DNA of 64,000 nucleotides from an uncultured Sphingomonadaceae bacterium (GTDB lineage: Bacteria > Pseudomonadota > Alphaproteobacteria > Sphingomonadales > Sphingomonadaceae), in NCBI GenBank assembly GCA_947494305.1, contig CANLUL010000001.1, positions 1,612,001-1,676,000 on the forward strand, in the 5' to 3' direction. This document shows positions 54,298 through 63,829 of this stretch, piece by piece (within the stretch, counting starts at the first letter, position 1; every line of letters begins with the position of its first letter). The position numbers and the translations under genes were made by a program. The notes beneath the pieces are model-generated. The model did not search any database, was not told where the DNA came from, and worked only from the letters and a program-made list of their open reading frames with translations.

Positions 54298-55227
54298 ATG
54301 AACCGCGCAAACCTCGTAAAGCATGCCAAAACAAGCATCGAACGTGGATCGAAAAGTTTTGCGCGCGCGTCCAAACTATTTTCGAAACAAACCCGTGAAC
54401 GGGCATGGCTGCTCTATTCCTGGTGCCGCGCCTGTGATGATCTAGCCGATGGTCAGGATCATGGCCACGGCATGTCGAGCGTCCCCGACGCAGAAAAAAC
54501 TATCGCAGCGATGCGGATGATGACCGCAAGAGCGCATGGCGGCGAGCAAACTGGCAAACCCGCTTTCGATGCCTTTGGTGTCGTTGCGGCGGAATGTCAC
54601 ATACCAAAGTCATTTGCTGATGATATGATCGATGGCTTTGATCTCGATGCAAAGGGCTGGCGGCCCGCGACAGAAAATGATCTGTTCCAATATTGCTATC
54701 ACGTTGCCGGAGCCGTGGGATGCATGATGGCAATTGTTATGGGCGTATCGGCAAGCGATGAAGACGTGCTGGACCGCGCCTGCGATCTGGGACTGGCATT
54801 TCAGCTATCCAATATTTCCAGAGATATAGCCGAAGATGCAGAAGCTGGTCGGCGTTACTTGCCGGAGGATTGGTTGATCGAAATGCGCTTCAACCCGGAA
54901 AACATCATGGATCCAAGCCGCCGGGATGCGCTTGTCATTCTGATAAACCGTCTCTGCGATTTAGCCGCTGATTATGAGAAATCAGCCCGGGTTGGTGCGG
55001 CGAGCTTGCCGTTCCGCTCGCGTTGGGCAGTGTTGGCTGCGGCTGGTATCTATGGGGATATCGCACGCAAGGTAAAAGCAAGCGACGGTGGATCGCTGGA
55101 AGACCGGGTGTTTACGAGCAAATTTGCAAAAGCGGGGTGGATCGCAAAGGCCTTTGGACAATCGCTATTTCGCCCTCGATACATCGAGCGGAAAACTCTC
55201 TGGACCCGTCCGAGAGCTGGTCTTTAG
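54298..55227 (+). CDS. crtB: Phytoene synthase
   Basis: A 309-residue enzyme condensing two geranylgeranyl diphosphates to phytoene. First aspartate-rich motif DDLAD (in CRACDDLADG), the second in NISRDIAEDAEAGRRYLPEDW (DxxxD). It is the last gene of the crtYIB operon and converges on the CysQ-like gene with only 3 nt between stops. Confidence 0.95.
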   Translation: MNRANLVKHAKTSIERGSKSFARASKLFSKQTRERAWLLYSWCRACDDLADGQDHGHGMSSVPDAEKTIAAMRMMTARAHGGEQTGKPAFDAFGVVAAECHIPKSFADDMIDGFDLDAKGWRPATENDLFQYCYHVAGAVGCMMAIVMGVSASDEDVLDRACDLGLAFQLSNISRDIAEDAEAGRRYLPEDWLIEMRFNPENIMDPSRRDALVILINRLCDLAADYEKSARVGAASLPFRSRWAVLAAAGIYGDIARKVKASDGGSLEDRVFTSKFAKAGWIAKAFGQSLFRPRYIERKTLWTRPRAGL

Positions 55228-55230
55228 CGC

Positions 55231-56019
55231 CTATTCACTAGGGCCGTTTTCGTCGATATAGTTGCTGATCCGTTTTACGGCCGCATCAAACAAACCTTCC
55301 GAAGTGCAGATCACGCCAAGAGCTTTTCCGTGAGTTCCGTTATACGAAAGCGATTTGCCCAGTGCATCGGAAACACGCGCGCCTGCTTCTGCCGCAACAA
55401 CATGAGCGGCGGCTATGTCCCATTCATGGCCCCACCGGGTAGAAGCAACCAGATCAGCACGGTTGTCAGCAACCATCGCCATACGAAGAGCAATGCTATT
55501 GGGTTTTGACACGGCAACAAGGTTTAACTCTGGCGGCAATTCTTCCGCTGGTAATCGGCAACCGTCATAACTGTTGCACTGACTGGCAACCAATTTTCTG
55601 CCGTTCACTTCGGTTCGATCTCCAGCTTTGGCGATCCATGTCTCATCCATTGCAGGAGCGTCTAATACTCCGAACACAGGGGCTGCATTTTGAACCAGTG
55701 CAACCGAAACACACCATCCGGTTTTTCCGGCAACAAAATCCTTGGTCCCATCAATCGGGTCCACCACCCAGGTCAGTTCGTCCCCTGCCCCACTATGGTC
55801 TATATGCGTTTCTTCAGACAGCCATCCTGCCTCCGGCACGAGCTTTTCCAGTTCGGTGCGTAAAAACTGATCTACCGCAATATCGGCATCACTAACAATC
55901 TGACCGGGCGATTTTTCCCAAGTCTTATCGGCTTTCTGTCCCAGCTGCCATTGTTGCATGGCCAGCGCGCCACCTTCTTTGGCGATCGCAACTACACGGT
56001 CAAAATCGATCTCAGCCAC
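55231..56019 (-). CDS. CysQ-like 3'(2'),5'-bisphosphate nucleotidase / IMPase family
   Basis: A 262-residue lithium-sensitive phosphatase fold. Metal sites: WLSEETHID (E-E), WVVDPIDGTKDFVAGKTGW (DPIDGT) and WGHEWDIAAAHVVAAEAGA (D in WDIAA). Best fit is CysQ, which removes the 3' phosphate from PAP, but inositol or fructose bisphosphatases are not excluded. Its start overlaps the stop of the pmbA gene upstream by 8 nt. Confidence 0.85.
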   Translation of the reverse strand: MAEIDFDRVVAIAKEGGALAMQQWQLGQKADKTWEKSPGQIVSDADIAVDQFLRTELEKLVPEAGWLSEETHIDHSGAGDELTWVVDPIDGTKDFVAGKTGWCVSVALVQNAAPVFGVLDAPAMDETWIAKAGDRTEVNGRKLVASQCNSYDGCRLPAEELPPELNLVAVSKPNSIALRMAMVADNRADLVASTRWGHEWDIAAAHVVAAEAGARVSDALGKSLSYNGTHGKALGVICTSEGLFDAAVKRISNYIDENGPSE

Positions 56020-57358
56020 CGGCGACCGTCATGCTGTCGGTGCGAAGTGTTGGCACGTTTGTCGCAAATCGATATTCCAGATCATCCGCGGCAATCAGAC
56101 TTTTGAACATGTCTTTCAAGTTACCAGCAATGGTAATTTCCGAAATGGGTTCGCCAATTTCACCATTGGTAATCAAGAAACCACCAGCGCCGCGACTATA
56201 ATCGCCGGTCACCGGATTGACACCCATGCCAATCAGCTCGGTAATATATACGCCATGTTTAATGTCGCCGATCAAGTCCGCTTTGCTGACCGCACCGTTG
56301 CACATGTGCAGATTGGTTGTGCTGACACCAGGTGAGCCACCAACGCCGCGTGACGCGTGACCAGTTGGCTGCAATCCCAATTGGCGCGCTGAAGCGCTTT
56401 CCAAAATCCATTGGGTCAGCCGGCCATTATCAATCAGTTTGGTTTTCGACGTCGGCAGGCCTTCACCGTCAAAAGCCTTTGATCGCAAACCACGTTTGCG
56501 GTGCGGACAATCAATAATAGTGATGTCGCTGCTAAAAACCTCCGTATCCATTGCTTCCAGAAGAAAGCTTGTCTTTCTGGCAATACTGCTCCCCGCAATC
56601 GCGCCAGTAAAATGACCCAACAGGGAGTTACCGACCCTAGGATCATAGACGACCGACATGGCACCCGATTCAAAATCTATCGGATTAAGCCGCGAAACTG
56701 CCCTTTCTCCGGCTTCCCGGCCAACCGACTGGGCGCTTTCCATATCTTCAAAATGCCGGACACTATCATAGGCATAATCTCGTTCCATGCCGTCGCCTTC
56801 ACCGGCGATAACGCTGGCAGATATGCTGTATCCACTGGTGGAATAGGCGCCGGAGAATCCGTGACTGGTCGCCAGCGCAACAATAGAACGTCCAGCGCTA
56901 GCGCCGCCGCCTTCGCTATTTGTCACACCTTCAACGGCGCGGGCAGCATCTTCGGCTTCTAACGCCAACTCGCGCAGTTTCTCTGGTTGTGGGTCCTGGC
57001 CATCGTCGCCATCAATGGGATGAGGATCGTCCTTTAGAATCAACTCTTCCGGAGCAAGTCCGGCATATTGATCTTCCGGTGCCTCCTTTGCCATATCGAG
57101 CGCCCTCCCAACCAGAGCAGACAAAATCTGAGGGTCCATATCCGAAGAGGAAACAGTTGCCGACCGTTTGCCGACAAACACACGCAAACCAATTTCTTCG
57201 CCTTCCGAGCGTTCAACATCCTCAAGATTACCCAGCCGCATCGACACCTGTGTTGCCGCATCGCAGACATAGATTGCATCGGCTGCATCGGCGCCGGCGG
57301 TTTTGGCTTGGGAAATGAGTGAATCAGCGCGGTCCTGCGCTTCAGAAGGTTTTAGCAT
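56012..57358 (-). CDS. pmbA: PmbA/TldD family metalloprotease
   Basis: A 448-residue cytoplasmic protein of the TldD/PmbA family, which processes peptides such as microcin B17 precursors and acts with TldD. Family features include GLRVFVGKRSATVSSSDMD near the start, VVYDPRVGNSLLGHFTGAIAGSSIARKTSFL, GEGLPTSKTKLIDNGRLTQWILESASARQLGLQPTGHASRG and GDYSRGAGGFLITNGEIGEPISEITIAGNL. TldD itself is not in the window. Overlaps the CysQ-like gene by 8 nt. Confidence 0.9.
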   Translation of the reverse strand: MLKPSEAQDRADSLISQAKTAGADAADAIYVCDAATQVSMRLGNLEDVERSEGEEIGLRVFVGKRSATVSSSDMDPQILSALVGRALDMAKEAPEDQYAGLAPEELILKDDPHPIDGDDGQDPQPEKLRELALEAEDAARAVEGVTNSEGGGASAGRSIVALATSHGFSGAYSTSGYSISASVIAGEGDGMERDYAYDSVRHFEDMESAQSVGREAGERAVSRLNPIDFESGAMSVVYDPRVGNSLLGHFTGAIAGSSIARKTSFLLEAMDTEVFSSDITIIDCPHRKRGLRSKAFDGEGLPTSKTKLIDNGRLTQWILESASARQLGLQPTGHASRGVGGSPGVSTTNLHMCNGAVSKADLIGDIKHGVYITELIGMGVNPVTGDYSRGAGGFLITNGEIGEPISEITIAGNLKDMFKSLIAADDLEYRFATNVPTLRTDSMTVAGG

Positions 57359-57423
57359 GCGCCGGACATAGGTGCGGCGTCAGTCGAGGTCAATGATTGG
57401 AAAAGTGAAACGCCTAATGCGTA

Positions 57424-57819
57424 TCAGAACATCGCGGCTATAGACTTAAAGATCGCAACAAACAGAAATGGCAAGCCCAATGCCAACACCCACAAAATAA
57501 TCTGATCCTTGCGAAATTTTGCCGCCAGACTTTGATCAGTCAGGCCACGCTCGGCCATATTTTGCCAACGCTGTTCATATTTACGGCAAAAGGGAATGAT
57601 GATGGCAACCAGCAACAGCAATCCAAAATAAGGCGCAACCGACATGCCTTTGGTTTCTATGGCCCCCATTACGACAAAAATTTGTAACAATGTGTAGGTC
57701 AACAATGCGAATGCGCAATTGTTGCTCATCTTCTTATCCCATTGGATACCACTAAATGCTGTAACAGCATTATTCGAAGATGCTTTTACTCCAGAATCAC
57801 GCGAAGCCGCCGCAACCAT
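57424..57819 (-). CDS. Small integral-membrane protein
   Basis: A 131-residue protein from ATG 57819 (AGGGGAAAAAAT upstream; a longer in-frame start has no ribosome site). Three membrane segments (about 37-54, 60-78, 110-128) separated by a basic loop (CRKYEQRWQNMAERGL). Unknown family. It lies between pmbA and the OYE-family gene and is divergent from the latter. Confidence 0.62.
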   Translation of the reverse strand: MVAAASRDSGVKASSNNAVTAFSGIQWDKKMSNNCAFALLTYTLLQIFVVMGAIETKGMSVAPYFGLLLLVAIIIPFCRKYEQRWQNMAERGLTDQSLAAKFRKDQIILWVLALGLPFLFVAIFKSIAAMF

Positions 57820-58021
57820 ATTTTTTCCCCTGCAGTCTTCTCTCACATAAGTCGCCAGATGTTTCTCCAGCTGACTTACCAGCACTATACACCTTTTGCT
57901 CAAAATACCAAATCGGCGTAAAAACAGCATTTTATGTCGTTAACGGGCGGTTCTACTTGCCAAAAATTCTGTTATCGGACAGAATCAGTTTTTAATCGCA
58001 ATGGAAAACAGGACCGCTTCG

Positions 58022-59311
58022 ATGACCACAACACTAGCCGATCCACTGAAGCTCCCATGCGGGGCAACGCTACCCAATCGTATTGGTAAGGGAGCGATGA
58101 CGGAAGGACTTGCAACGCCAAATGGCGTCCCAACGCAGGAGCTGGAACGTCTCTACGGGATCTGGTCAGATGGCGGCGCGGGCATGTTGCTGAGCGGGAA
58201 TATTCAAATTGATCGTGACCATCTTGAACGCCCGGGCAATGTGGTGATTGATGGCCCGGCCGATGACATAATGATGGCGGCTTTGACTAGCTGGGCAAAA
58301 GCAGCGACGAGAAATGGCAATCATTTCTGGGCCCAGATAAGCCATGCCGGGCGGCAAACGCAAACCAATGTGAACAAGCACCCAAAGGCACCCTCGGCTG
58401 TTAAAACCAGTCTCCCGGGTGGCCAGTTTGGTGAACCAGTAGCGCTAACCACAGACGAGATCAAAGAACTGGTAGATCGGTTCGCTCTCGCCGCAAGAAC
58501 ATGTAAAGCGGCGGGATTTACGGGCGCACAAATCCATTCTGCACATGGATATTTGCTGAGCTCATTTCTTAGCCCTATCGCCAATGTCCGTGAGGATGAA
58601 TATGGCGGTAGCCTGCAGAATCGGGCACGATTTCTGCTCGAAACTGTGGCGGCTATGCGCGCTGAGGTTGGCCCTGAGTTTCCAATATCGGTGAAGCTCA
58701 ACAGCGCCGACTTTCAGAAAGGCGGCTTCGCTTTCGAAGACAGCCTTCAAGTCCTCCAATGGCTGGAAGAAGCGAGCGTCGACCTGGTAGAAATATCGGG
58801 CGGCACATATGAACAACCCGCTTTGATGGGCGCAGAAACCGAAGATAGCGGCTCATCGAAGAACATGGCGCCGTCAACCAAAGCGCGTGAAGCCTATTTC
58901 GTCGACTTTGCCAAGGCGATGCAAGAAGCTGTGAACATTCCGCTGATGGTCACTGGCGGGTTCCGTAGCCGAACCGCTATGGAACAAGCTTTGGAAAGCG
59001 GTGCTGCAGACTTGATTGGTTTGGGTCGCCCGATGTGTATCATGACCGATGCGCCCAATCAGTTGCTTGAAGGGCTGGACGCCCTGCCCCGCTATGAAGA
59101 TAATTTGCAACTCATCCCCAATTGGTTGGGCTTCCTGAAACGATTCCAGATGGTGAAAGCAATGGACAGTTTCGCCGCCATTTTTTGGTTTTACGAACAA
59201 CTTGACCAGATCGGCCATACCGGAACCACGCTGGACAATCTTGGTGTGTTCAAGGCGCTGTTGGCAGTGGAAGGACGGAACAAGAAAATCATGGCGGCGC
59301 GCGCACAGTAA
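58022..59311 (+). CDS. NADH:flavin oxidoreductase, old-yellow-enzyme family
   Basis: A 429-residue FMN enzyme. LPCGATLPNRIGKGAMTEGLATPNGVPT, HFWAQISHAGRQTQ, GFTGAQIHSAHGYLLSSFLSPIANVREDEYGGSLQNRARFL and DLIGLGRPM are OYE-family features; no iron-sulfur C-terminal domain follows the barrel, so it is the short form. Substrate unknown (enone or nitro reduction typical). The start is placed at ATG 58022 with AGGA; the 58001 ATG lacks one. It converges on the helicase gene. Confidence 0.9.
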   Translation: MTTTLADPLKLPCGATLPNRIGKGAMTEGLATPNGVPTQELERLYGIWSDGGAGMLLSGNIQIDRDHLERPGNVVIDGPADDIMMAALTSWAKAATRNGNHFWAQISHAGRQTQTNVNKHPKAPSAVKTSLPGGQFGEPVALTTDEIKELVDRFALAARTCKAAGFTGAQIHSAHGYLLSSFLSPIANVREDEYGGSLQNRARFLLETVAAMRAEVGPEFPISVKLNSADFQKGGFAFEDSLQVLQWLEEASVDLVEISGGTYEQPALMGAETEDSGSSKNMAPSTKAREAYFVDFAKAMQEAVNIPLMVTGGFRSRTAMEQALESGAADLIGLGRPMCIMTDAPNQLLEGLDALPRYEDNLQLIPNWLGFLKRFQMVKAMDSFAAIFWFYEQLDQIGHTGTTLDNLGVFKALLAVEGRNKKIMAARAQ

Positions 59312-59327
59312 CTGTTTAGAATGGCTT

Positions 59328-62033
59328 TTACCGCCACTGGGAGCGACGGTCGATAAGGCGATGAAAACCGGCAGACATCGCATTCGCACGAGCATGTAGC
59401 AATTTTCGGCGTCCTTCCTTTTGACGCGTAAAGACTAATTCTACCTCTCCGACATGCTTGCGCCAACGGCGGGCGAAAAACATCGCGTCATCCTTGTTCT
59501 TTCCCAAAACCGTTGGCACGGCATGATAGTCCTTGCGAACCAACGAGCCAAGCCAGCTCTTCCTGATGATCAAATAGCGCGGGTTTTCGATCGGAGCCAA
59601 AATGTCGGTCAAAGCATCCAGAAACAAACGTTCTTCTGCACGTGATGCGTTGTGCAAGATGATATTTCGTTGTCCGCGAATGGTTGGCTCGACTTCGACG
59701 GTGTAGTGCTCTGACGGGTGAGCAAGCAATCCAACGTGCGACAGACTTTCCAAGGCTACCCTGCTCACTTGTTGCAAGCTTCGCTCCAAGGTACCATTGC
59801 GAAAAAATAGACGACCCGCTTGCAGAAACTTTGGCAGAGAATAGAGCAACGTCATTCCGCCAAAAATCATCACCAGAGTTGCAAAGACCTGGACAGATTG
59901 AAATTGCCGCATCGCTCCGGCGGCTGATGTCACCCCACCCAAAACCGCACTGATCGAGAGATATTGCAATGTTTGGATGTAAGATTGTTTGCGCGGCGCG
60001 TAGTTGGACTGAACAATCTTTTGCACATGGCTGCGTTGCTCGGGGTCCCCTAGAGACCACCGCCATTTGTCAGCGATGACCACGCGGTTTCTGGCGATGT
60101 CGAACATCGCGGCATTGCGGGCCTCCACGGGATCATCCACAACAATATCAAGCCTGGTGATACCATTGCTGATAAAGTCGGAACTATCATTGCTCACCCC
60201 TTCGAACATCTCAAAACGCTTGCTCAACAATCGCATATCACTGCCCAGCATGTCGGTTTCCAATTGCGGTAAGCGATCGCTTTGCTCCGACAAAAAACCG
60301 ACAATCGAATCTGGTACAAGCCTATTGGGCGATGGTTCGATCGTTGCCAAATGCCAGATATTGGCCACCTTATCAGGAACATCTTTATCGATGCGAATAG
60401 CCCGGCCACGCATTTGGTTGGACAACATGTAAGAACCAACGTTGCTGGCGAGAACGAGAGTATTGATCGTTGGCGCATCCCAACCCTCACCCAATAACGC
60501 TTGGGTACCAACCAACAATTGGATCGCGCCAAGATTAAACAGATGCGTCACCAGCCGGACCATCTTCTGACTGCTCCGACTCTCCACCCTTAGCTGTGAA
60601 AACCCCGGACAACCGCGCAATGCAGTGACCTTGATATGATCGATTGGCATATTTGCTGTTGTTGATGCTTCGGGCAATCTGGCAATTGCGCAATCTGGTA
60701 TGATAACCATTGTTCCGGTCAACACCGCCAACCGAACATCATCCAATTGCGCACGCCTTAAATGATCGAATATGGGTACAACGCCAAGCTTGGTGGGATT
60801 AAACGCTTGTTCTGGTTGCTTAGGAAGATCGGACGCACGAACATAGTCCGTCAACACCACCATTCTCAGATCATCTTTGAGACTGGTATGTTCTGATCGT
60901 GCAATGGCTTCTATAGAATCGAGCTTAGCTAAACTTCCCGCCATAGCTTTTAACAGCTTTCGGCTTTCCATCAGTTTGACCCGGTTGTTCTCAATCAGCC
61001 CCGCTTTTCGTGCCTGTTGTTCTATCTGTTTTCGCAACACCTCCTGGTCGTTGAAATCATCTGAATAAGCAAACAGGAAACCATTTAGAAATACTTCCAA
61101 CCATGCCGGCGATAGGGTCGGTAGCGTTCTGTTTTCGACGCCGAGCAGATCAAGCGGCTCCGAAGGTAGTTCGGTATTTCCTGCCACCAGGATAATGAGC
61201 ATAGAAGATAGAAATTCCGGATCGCTCAATATGGCTTCCTCATGGATATCCGGAGCGCTGATCCAAGGGTGATTGAGTAGTGTTCCAATAAACTCAGCGT
61301 TATTGGTAATGGCGGAAACTAAGGAAAAAACCCCGCGCCGACGGTTCTCCAGCAAATCCAGTTCACTTTTTTGCGGTAGCGAGAAATGGATGTGATCTTG
61401 ATGCGGACAGAGGTCACCATTGCGGACAAGTTCAGGAACCGAAATTTCGGCGTCAATAGCCCCGCACAGATCATCATAGCGCATCCACTCCGTGTAGCTG
61501 GCATCATAGGGGGGAGTTGCGGTTAGGGCGACTAAGCTTGCTTCTGGCAAAGCGTCCGTCAACGCGTTTAGCGCGCGCCACCATTCCCGCCGGAGATGAT
61601 GCGCTTCATCAACCAATATCGTAACACCCCGATCTCCTTTAAGTTGTTCAATCAACCGTTCGAATGCGGGTCTCTGGCGATCTCCATCTATGCCTGTTTC
61701 TATCTTCCAAATAGCGTGAAGCGCCTGATAGGTTACACTGGTAATATTTGCAGGTGATCTGAGATCGTAAGAGATATCCTGAGCATGATCGGGTGTTGGC
61801 ACAAACATCTCAAACAGTCTTTCAGACCATTGGTTGCGGATTGTCAGCGTCGGTGAAAGGATCAGCGCAGGTTTGGCGAGTTCTCGCATCACCTCTAGGC
61901 CGAGCACCGTTTTTCCTGAACCAGGCGCGGCGACAACATGCAGTTTTTCATCAGTGAGATGGCTTTGCAGTTCCTGCAACACGCGCGCCTGATAATCGCG
62001 CCACTCTCCCTGAAACTGCATATGGTCAAACAT
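59328..62033 (-). CDS. SF2 DEAH-type helicase with membrane hairpin
   Basis: A 901-residue protein. Motif I APGSGKT (36-42), motif II DEAH (142-145), motif III TAT (171-173) and C-terminal helicase motifs (LLVGTQALLGEGWDAPTINTLVLASNVGS, MRGRAIRIDKDVPDK). Two hydrophobic segments at about 691-706 and 716-735 predict membrane insertion, which is unusual for a helicase. A further domain (about 740-901) ends in basic sequence (RRKLLHARANAMSAGFHRLIDRRSQW). The QMRGR motif is like that of restriction or defence-related helicases. No partner gene is adjacent. Confidence 0.85.
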   Translation of the reverse strand: MFDHMQFQGEWRDYQARVLQELQSHLTDEKLHVVAAPGSGKTVLGLEVMRELAKPALILSPTLTIRNQWSERLFEMFVPTPDHAQDISYDLRSPANITSVTYQALHAIWKIETGIDGDRQRPAFERLIEQLKGDRGVTILVDEAHHLRREWWRALNALTDALPEASLVALTATPPYDASYTEWMRYDDLCGAIDAEISVPELVRNGDLCPHQDHIHFSLPQKSELDLLENRRRGVFSLVSAITNNAEFIGTLLNHPWISAPDIHEEAILSDPEFLSSMLIILVAGNTELPSEPLDLLGVENRTLPTLSPAWLEVFLNGFLFAYSDDFNDQEVLRKQIEQQARKAGLIENNRVKLMESRKLLKAMAGSLAKLDSIEAIARSEHTSLKDDLRMVVLTDYVRASDLPKQPEQAFNPTKLGVVPIFDHLRRAQLDDVRLAVLTGTMVIIPDCAIARLPEASTTANMPIDHIKVTALRGCPGFSQLRVESRSSQKMVRLVTHLFNLGAIQLLVGTQALLGEGWDAPTINTLVLASNVGSYMLSNQMRGRAIRIDKDVPDKVANIWHLATIEPSPNRLVPDSIVGFLSEQSDRLPQLETDMLGSDMRLLSKRFEMFEGVSNDSSDFISNGITRLDIVVDDPVEARNAAMFDIARNRVVIADKWRWSLGDPEQRSHVQKIVQSNYAPRKQSYIQTLQYLSISAVLGGVTSAAGAMRQFQSVQVFATLVMIFGGMTLLYSLPKFLQAGRLFFRNGTLERSLQQVSRVALESLSHVGLLAHPSEHYTVEVEPTIRGQRNIILHNASRAEERLFLDALTDILAPIENPRYLIIRKSWLGSLVRKDYHAVPTVLGKNKDDAMFFARRWRKHVGEVELVFTRQKEGRRKLLHARANAMSAGFHRLIDRRSQWR

Positions 62034-62146
62034 CAGAGGTTTGATTCATGCTGTTGTGATCGGCGTCAACAGCAAAAATGTTTCTATTGTCCGTGTGTCG
62101 GCATGTTTCCAAGCCTGGGTTGAAGGTGCAAGTTCATGGGTTCAGG

Positions 62147-63613
62147 CTATTCAGTTTGCGCAGCCTCTCGCCTGCTCGCAAGCTCCTGCAGCGTTTCTTC
62201 ATGTTTCGAGCGGTCTATTCGATACAATCCGATGATCGTTATCATCGTCAGCCAGATTCCAAGAATGACCGGAACGTAGACCGCACCCAATCGCCACAGA
62301 GTCTCGTCCGAAACTTCTCCCTGTTGCGATCCGGCCGCCAGTCCTACTGCGGACAGGACAAATCCTGCGACCACAATACCGAAGCCTTCTCCAAATTTGC
62401 GCATGAAAGTCGCTGCTGCAAAGAAGAGACCTTCCGAACGGTTCCCGGTTTTAACTTCTCCCTGTTCAACCAGATCTGCCATCATCGAAGCGGCCAGAAT
62501 CTGATAGCAAACGATCAACCCGACATCGATGGTATTGGTTATCAGAATGATCCAGAAAATTTCTGGTGTTCCGTTTTCCGGAAGAACATCAATCAACCGC
62601 AGAAAAATCGGCATCGGAGAGCCGATAAAGGCGATCAGGCCAACGATGATTGCACCTCGTTTTTTGCCGATCTTTTTGGTCACAATAGGAGCCAAAAATC
62701 CGCCAATGAAGGCGGAAAGAAACACACCTAAAGTTACCGCCCCGATCTGCTCTGGTGAAAAACCCCAATAGTAGGTGCTGAAATAGAAAGTGAGGCCGGC
62801 GGCCAATCCGCTAGCCGTATAACCCAGCAGAGATGCAGAAAATAAGGCGAAGAAAGACCGGCTAGCAACGGTTTCAAAAATCTCCCGAAATATCTTTCCT
62901 AAAGTCAGCTGCCTTTTGGGAGGGGCCTTACGCAAGTGTGGAATATAACTGTGCGTGCCCAGCGCCGAGATCATAATGGCCGCGAACATTACCGATGACC
63001 CAACCAGTCCAAAAAACGCGTAAGCATCTGGATTGAACTGACCGTTGACGATAGCCGCTGTAACAAATGCTGGAAAGATAAATGTAAACAGAATGACCGT
63101 CATGGCGTTGCCACCAGTCCATCCGAAAAAATAGCGAAAGCTCAAAATACTGCTGCGTTCATCATAATCATCGGTCAGCTCTGGTGCCAGCGCTGCACTC
63201 GGTGTTTCATAGACGGTAATGAAGGTACGGATTACCACCGCCAGAACAACAATATACCAGAACAGCTGCTGATCACTCCATCCCTCCGGCGGATTCCAGA
63301 TAAAATAATAGCTGACGGCCACCGGAACTGCCGCGGCATACATGAAGGGATGTCGTCGTCCCCATTTTGATCGAAAGTTATCCGACCAATAGCCTACGAC
63401 TGGGTCGCTGACCGCATCTGAAATCAATGCGATGAAAATCGCCAGGCTGACCAGACGAGCATCCATCCCCACAACCTGCGCATAAAAGAGAAGCAGAAAA
63501 TATTTGAGGCCGCCATCTTTGACGCCATAGGCAACCGATCCAAAGCCATATGCGAGTTTTGTCCAGAACGGAACTTTTGGCTTTGGCGCTGTTGCAGCTA
63601 TGGCTTCGGACAA
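62147..63613 (-). CDS. GPH-family sugar/cation symporter (MFS)
   Basis: A 488-residue protein with about 12 membrane helices. The N-terminal region KLAYGFGSVAYGVKDGGLKYFLLLFYAQVVG and the SDAVSDPVVGYWSDNFRSKWGRRHPFM loop are MelB-type (GPH) features, so a sugar or glucuronide symporter with Na+ or H+ is likely. The C-terminal tail is polar (SKHEETLQELASRREAAQ). It is transcribed away from the amidohydrolase gene at 63830. No sugar-catabolic neighbour is present in the window. Confidence 0.88.
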   Translation of the reverse strand: MSEAIAATAPKPKVPFWTKLAYGFGSVAYGVKDGGLKYFLLLFYAQVVGMDARLVSLAIFIALISDAVSDPVVGYWSDNFRSKWGRRHPFMYAAAVPVAVSYYFIWNPPEGWSDQQLFWYIVVLAVVIRTFITVYETPSAALAPELTDDYDERSSILSFRYFFGWTGGNAMTVILFTFIFPAFVTAAIVNGQFNPDAYAFFGLVGSSVMFAAIMISALGTHSYIPHLRKAPPKRQLTLGKIFREIFETVASRSFFALFSASLLGYTASGLAAGLTFYFSTYYWGFSPEQIGAVTLGVFLSAFIGGFLAPIVTKKIGKKRGAIIVGLIAFIGSPMPIFLRLIDVLPENGTPEIFWIILITNTIDVGLIVCYQILAASMMADLVEQGEVKTGNRSEGLFFAAATFMRKFGEGFGIVVAGFVLSAVGLAAGSQQGEVSDETLWRLGAVYVPVILGIWLTMITIIGLYRIDRSKHEETLQELASRREAAQTE

Positions 63614-63829
63614 TCCATTCTCTCCTCACAACCGTTAAACGGCAGTAACGGTGTATCAGAGAGTTCAGTCAACCTGTCAACAAATGGTCTGTTTAGTTTC
63701 AAAAGTTATAACAATTTTTCTGCACAAGCCTAACCGGCTTTCCGAGTTATCAGGAAAAAACACATGCGCGCAGGGAAATGGCGAGGTACAAGCGGCTTAA
63801 TAATGTTCCCGCGAAAGGAATCCATTTTT

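Noticed and set aside
59312-59327. Gene gap between OYE and helicase genes as a toxin or small RNA site
   Set aside because: It is only 16 nt between convergent stops and holds nothing recognisable.
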